From assembly GCA_030562195.1 (NCBI GenBank), contig JAUJPP010000012.1, positions 19,840,001 through 19,904,000 of the forward strand: a DNA stretch of 64,000 bases, read 5' to 3'. The translations under genes were made by a program, and so were the position numbers. Shown here piece after piece: positions 60,980 through 64,000 of this stretch (positions are counted from its first letter, which is position 1; the number at the start of each line of letters is the position of its first letter). This DNA comes from Nipponacmea schrenckii. Its lineage: Eukaryota > Mollusca > Gastropoda > Lottiidae. The notes under the pieces were generated by a model that saw only the letters and a list, made by a program, of their open reading frames with translations, searched no databases and was not told where the DNA came from.

Positions 60980-62100
60980 ATATATATCTGGATACAATTA
61001 TATGGATAACAATTACTTTATTAATATATATCTGGATACAATAATTTGGATAACAATTACTTTATTAATATATATCTGGATACAATTATATGGATAACAA
61101 TTACTTTATTATATATATCTGGATACAATTATATGATAACAATTACTTTATTAATATATATCTGGATACAATTACTTATTAATATATATCGGAACAATTA
61201 TGGATAACAATTACTTTATTAATATATATCTGGATACAATTATATGGATAACAATTACTTTATTAATATATATCTGGATACAATTATTTGGATAACAATT
61301 ACTTTATTAATATATATCTGGATACAATTATATGGATAACAATTACTTTATTGATATATATCTGGATACAATTATATGGATAACAATTAATTTATTAATA
61401 TATATCTGGATACAATTATATGGATAACAATTACTTTATTAGTATATATCTGGATACAATTATATGGATAACAATTACTTTATTAATATATATCTGGATA
61501 CAATTATATGGATAACAATTACTTTATTAGTATATATCTGGATACAATTATATGGATAACAATTACTTTATTAATATATATCTGGATACAATTATATGGA
61601 TAACAATTACTTTATTAGTATATATCTGGATACAATTATATGGATAACAATTACTTTATTAATATATATCTGGATACAATTATATGGATAACAATTACTT
61701 TATTAATATATATCTGGATACAATTATATGGATAACAATTACTTTATTAAGTATATATCTGGATACAATTATGGATAACAATTACTTTATTAGTATATAT
61801 CTGGATACAATTATATGGATAACAATTAATTTATTAATATATATCTGGATACAATTATATGGATAACAATTACTTTATTAATATATATCTGGATACAATT
61901 ATATGGATAACAATTACTTTATTAGTATATATCTGGATACAATTATATGGATAACAATTACTTTATTAATATATATCTGGATACAATTATATGGATAACA
62001 ATTACTTTATTAGTATATATCTGGATACAATTATATGGATAACAATTACTTTATTAGTATATATCTGGATACAATTATATGGATAACAATTACTTTATTT
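60980..62100. repeat. 44-bp minisatellite, about 25 copies
   Basis: Unit 'tatatctggatacaattata' plus 'tggataacaattactttatt' plus 'aata' (44 bp), with alternating 'attaata' and 'attagta' versions, so a partial 88-bp higher-order period is visible. The region 60361-60979 before it and 62101-62477 after it show nothing recognisable. Confidence 0.94.
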
Positions 62101-62477
62101 AATAACTTGCAACATTTCAACGAGGGTGCTCCCATCTTTATCAAGTAATTATGTGGCTGGTAAACTTGGGGCCAGTGTTGAAAGGGTTAAGAAAATAAAG
62201 TTTGTCATACTAACCTTGATACACTATAATAAATAAGCATGACTAATACATTATTATCAATATAACATGAAGTTTCAAGTTGCTGATCAATATCTTTACA
62301 ATGTATTTACAAAGTATATTTAGTAACAACAGGTGTGAACTCTCTTGCATATTAGTTGGAAATTGGCATTACTTGGGTCAATGCCTGCAAGATAGTGCTG
62401 GTGGAAATTTGACTTGGTTCACCCTGGCTAAGATGCAGGGAGCTTATTCTCAAATATAAACAAAGGTAACATCAAGA

Positions 62478-63047
62478 TTTTTATACGCCCACATGATATC
62501 CATGTCTGTATCTCTGTCTGTCTGTCTATCTGTCTATCTGTCTGCCCTTTGGTCCGTCCATCCGTCAATGGCTCGTAAACACTCTACAAGAAGCAATTCT
62601 TGACAGATTTTGATAAAACTTGATAAGAGTGTTTATGATCACCCAAGGATGATCCCTATTGAAAATCAGCAAAATCAGAAAAAATTTAGTATGAGTTATT
62701 GCCCTTGTTCTTTAATGGCTCTTAAACACTCTACATTGTGCAATTCTTGACAGATTTTGATGAAACTTTGTGGGAGAGTGTGTTTTAACCCAAGGATGAA
62801 CCCAATTGAAAATCAGTGAAATTGAAAAATATTAGTAAGAGTTATTGCCCTTGTTGAAAAGGCGTTCAATTTTAGCTTGTTATTAGGTACAATTCTTGAC
62901 AGATTTTAATGAAAATAGACAGTCTAGAAAAATAATATATGACGGAAGGTTAAATATTCCGCTGATTGTCACTGTACTGTCAAGTTTTTAGTGAAAAATC
63001 AATGCTGCCAGTGGGCGTATATCACCTTGCCTGGCAAGCTATCTTTT
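62478..63047 (-). mobile_element. second 'tacgcccac' element, inverted relative to 11966
   Basis: Begins ttttatacgcccacatga and ends gtgggcgtatatcaccttgc, then 'ctggcaagct', mirroring the ends of 11966-12711. The interior has a tctg/tatc microsatellite, 'ttggtccgtccatccgtcaa' and three copies of an 'attcttgacagattttgat' block with 'gagttattgcccttgtt'. Confidence 0.78.
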
Positions 63048-64000
63048 AAGAAATACAGTATTTTTATCGTATCATGAAATGAAATTTAAAATTGATTGTT
63101 GTGATTGAGTAATCTGATAACTACAGCAATAAAAAAAAACAGATTAAAAATTCAGAGCCAAAGTGAGAGTTGATGGCATGTAAAAGTTATATCTCATTAT
63201 TTGATAAGCACAACAAAACCTTCATCACCTTTAATTCAGACGACATTTTGATCAAACAGTGTCCAAACAAATTTTGTCTTTCTTTTCCTTTCCTTCCCAG
63301 GACAACTGTGTATGTTTCAGTACCTTGATATTTGGAAATCAAAGTTAGCTTATGGCTGCTATTCTGTTCAAAATTTGCCCATTGCACACTGTGTGGCATT
63401 ATCTGTTATAATAACCTTGGATACTTCAAAACCTTTTCACCTATAGGACTCCCTTTTCAATTTTGGCTGAATGTTTTCACTTATCTGAAGATCCATGATC
63501 AGAGATAAGAAGTTGTCTGTTTTTCTAGTAGAACAATGAACTGATGGACTTTCTTCTGATGGCAGTGCAAAATTAAGATTAAGATTCCTAGACAATTGGA
63601 AATAGAAGTAGGCTAATGTTGTTGATCTGGTAAAATTCCCCTCACTGCCCATGTGTGTTAACCAAGGTAGGTTCAGAGAAGTAGGGAGATCATAAAATAA
63701 CCTTTAAACCTTCTCTCTGTCGGTCTTACTTGTTTTAAGAAATTGTAAAAAGACTTTTGTCATATTTATACATGCATTGCAGACCTATGGCATCCACTTA
63801 CACCCTGGGTTTTCAACCTTTTTTGGGTGGCGTCCCTTAATTTGATTAGGTTCAGACATGCGTCCCTATCAACATGGAGTGATCATGCATGTCCACTTCT
63901 GGGTGATTTTCCAGGAAATTGAATCTCGTGCCCGCATCATGTAAACCGTCGGTGTCTTTATTCTTCTGACCTTCCCCTACAGGTAATTTTGATTTTGTAA
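63048..64000. other. right edge, repeat remnants
   Basis: A SINE-A scrap on the + strand is at about 63590-63655 ('caattggaaatagaagtagg'). A hAT-like end is at 63805. An acceptor-like 'ccttcccctacag' at 63969-63981 is too close to the edge to judge. No gene supported. Confidence 0.4.
63805..63860. mobile_element. end of a hAT-type element
   Basis: 'ccctgggttttcaacctttt' followed by 'gggtggcgtccc' resembles the left end of the hAT MITE at 12941 ('caagggtattcaaccttgg', 'cgtcgcgtaccc'). The other end is outside the window or lost. Confidence 0.5.

Noticed and set aside
63187..63652. two 70-codon minus-strand frames
   Set aside because: They overlap SINE-A remnants, have no recognisable domain and no supporting splice sites.

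Overview
This is a window of an animal nuclear genome, AT-rich, with spliced genes and very dense repeats. A gastropod or other mollusc is my best guess. That is an inference from the overall repeat style (tRNA-derived SINEs, many foldback MITEs, 'tacgcccac' elements with 'ggcaataactca'-type internal repeats) and from a WAP-domain secreted protein of the kind known in molluscan shell layers. No sequence search was possible.

Five genes can be reconstructed exon by exon with consistent splice sites and phases. (1) A secreted protein with two WAP domains, + strand, 5 exons, 513-15734, 200 aa. (2) A two-exon, 153-aa secreted protein with eight mature cysteines, + strand, 17567-19029, family not recognised. 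(3) A homocysteine S-methyltransferase, - strand, 7 exons, 22315-26766, 321 aa. (4) Mitochondrial intermediate peptidase (MIPEP), - strand, 16 exons, 28191-39424, 686 aa. (5) An F-box/SPRY protein of the FBXO45/Fsn type, + strand, 3 exons, 39823-42664, 252 aa, head-to-head with MIPEP across about 400 bp. A possible first exon of a sixth gene lies at 45347-45386.

From about 46.4 to 62.1 kb the sequence is almost entirely tandem arrays with units of about 62, 26, 32, 84, 28, 33, 39 and 44 bp. Mobile elements are many. There are two SINE families, here called SINE-A and SINE-B, several SINE-A copies having visible target-site duplications. There are also two hAT-type MITEs with perfect 8-bp duplications, a TTAA-flanked MITE family and several foldback elements.

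The most striking pattern is that all five minisatellites inside the two minus-strand genes start at a splice junction. In four of them the repeat unit contains the real splice site, so the intron carries rows of decoy copies of the authentic donor or acceptor. In the three arrays checked just at the junction, an in-frame stop lies directly beside the authentic site; in the fourth a stop follows about 30 codons into the intron. Use of a decoy would therefore be expected to truncate the protein.

The genes do not form an operon or a pathway. MIPEP, the methyltransferase and FBXO45 are housekeeping or neuronal genes, while the two small secreted cysteine-rich proteins lie side by side in the same orientation.
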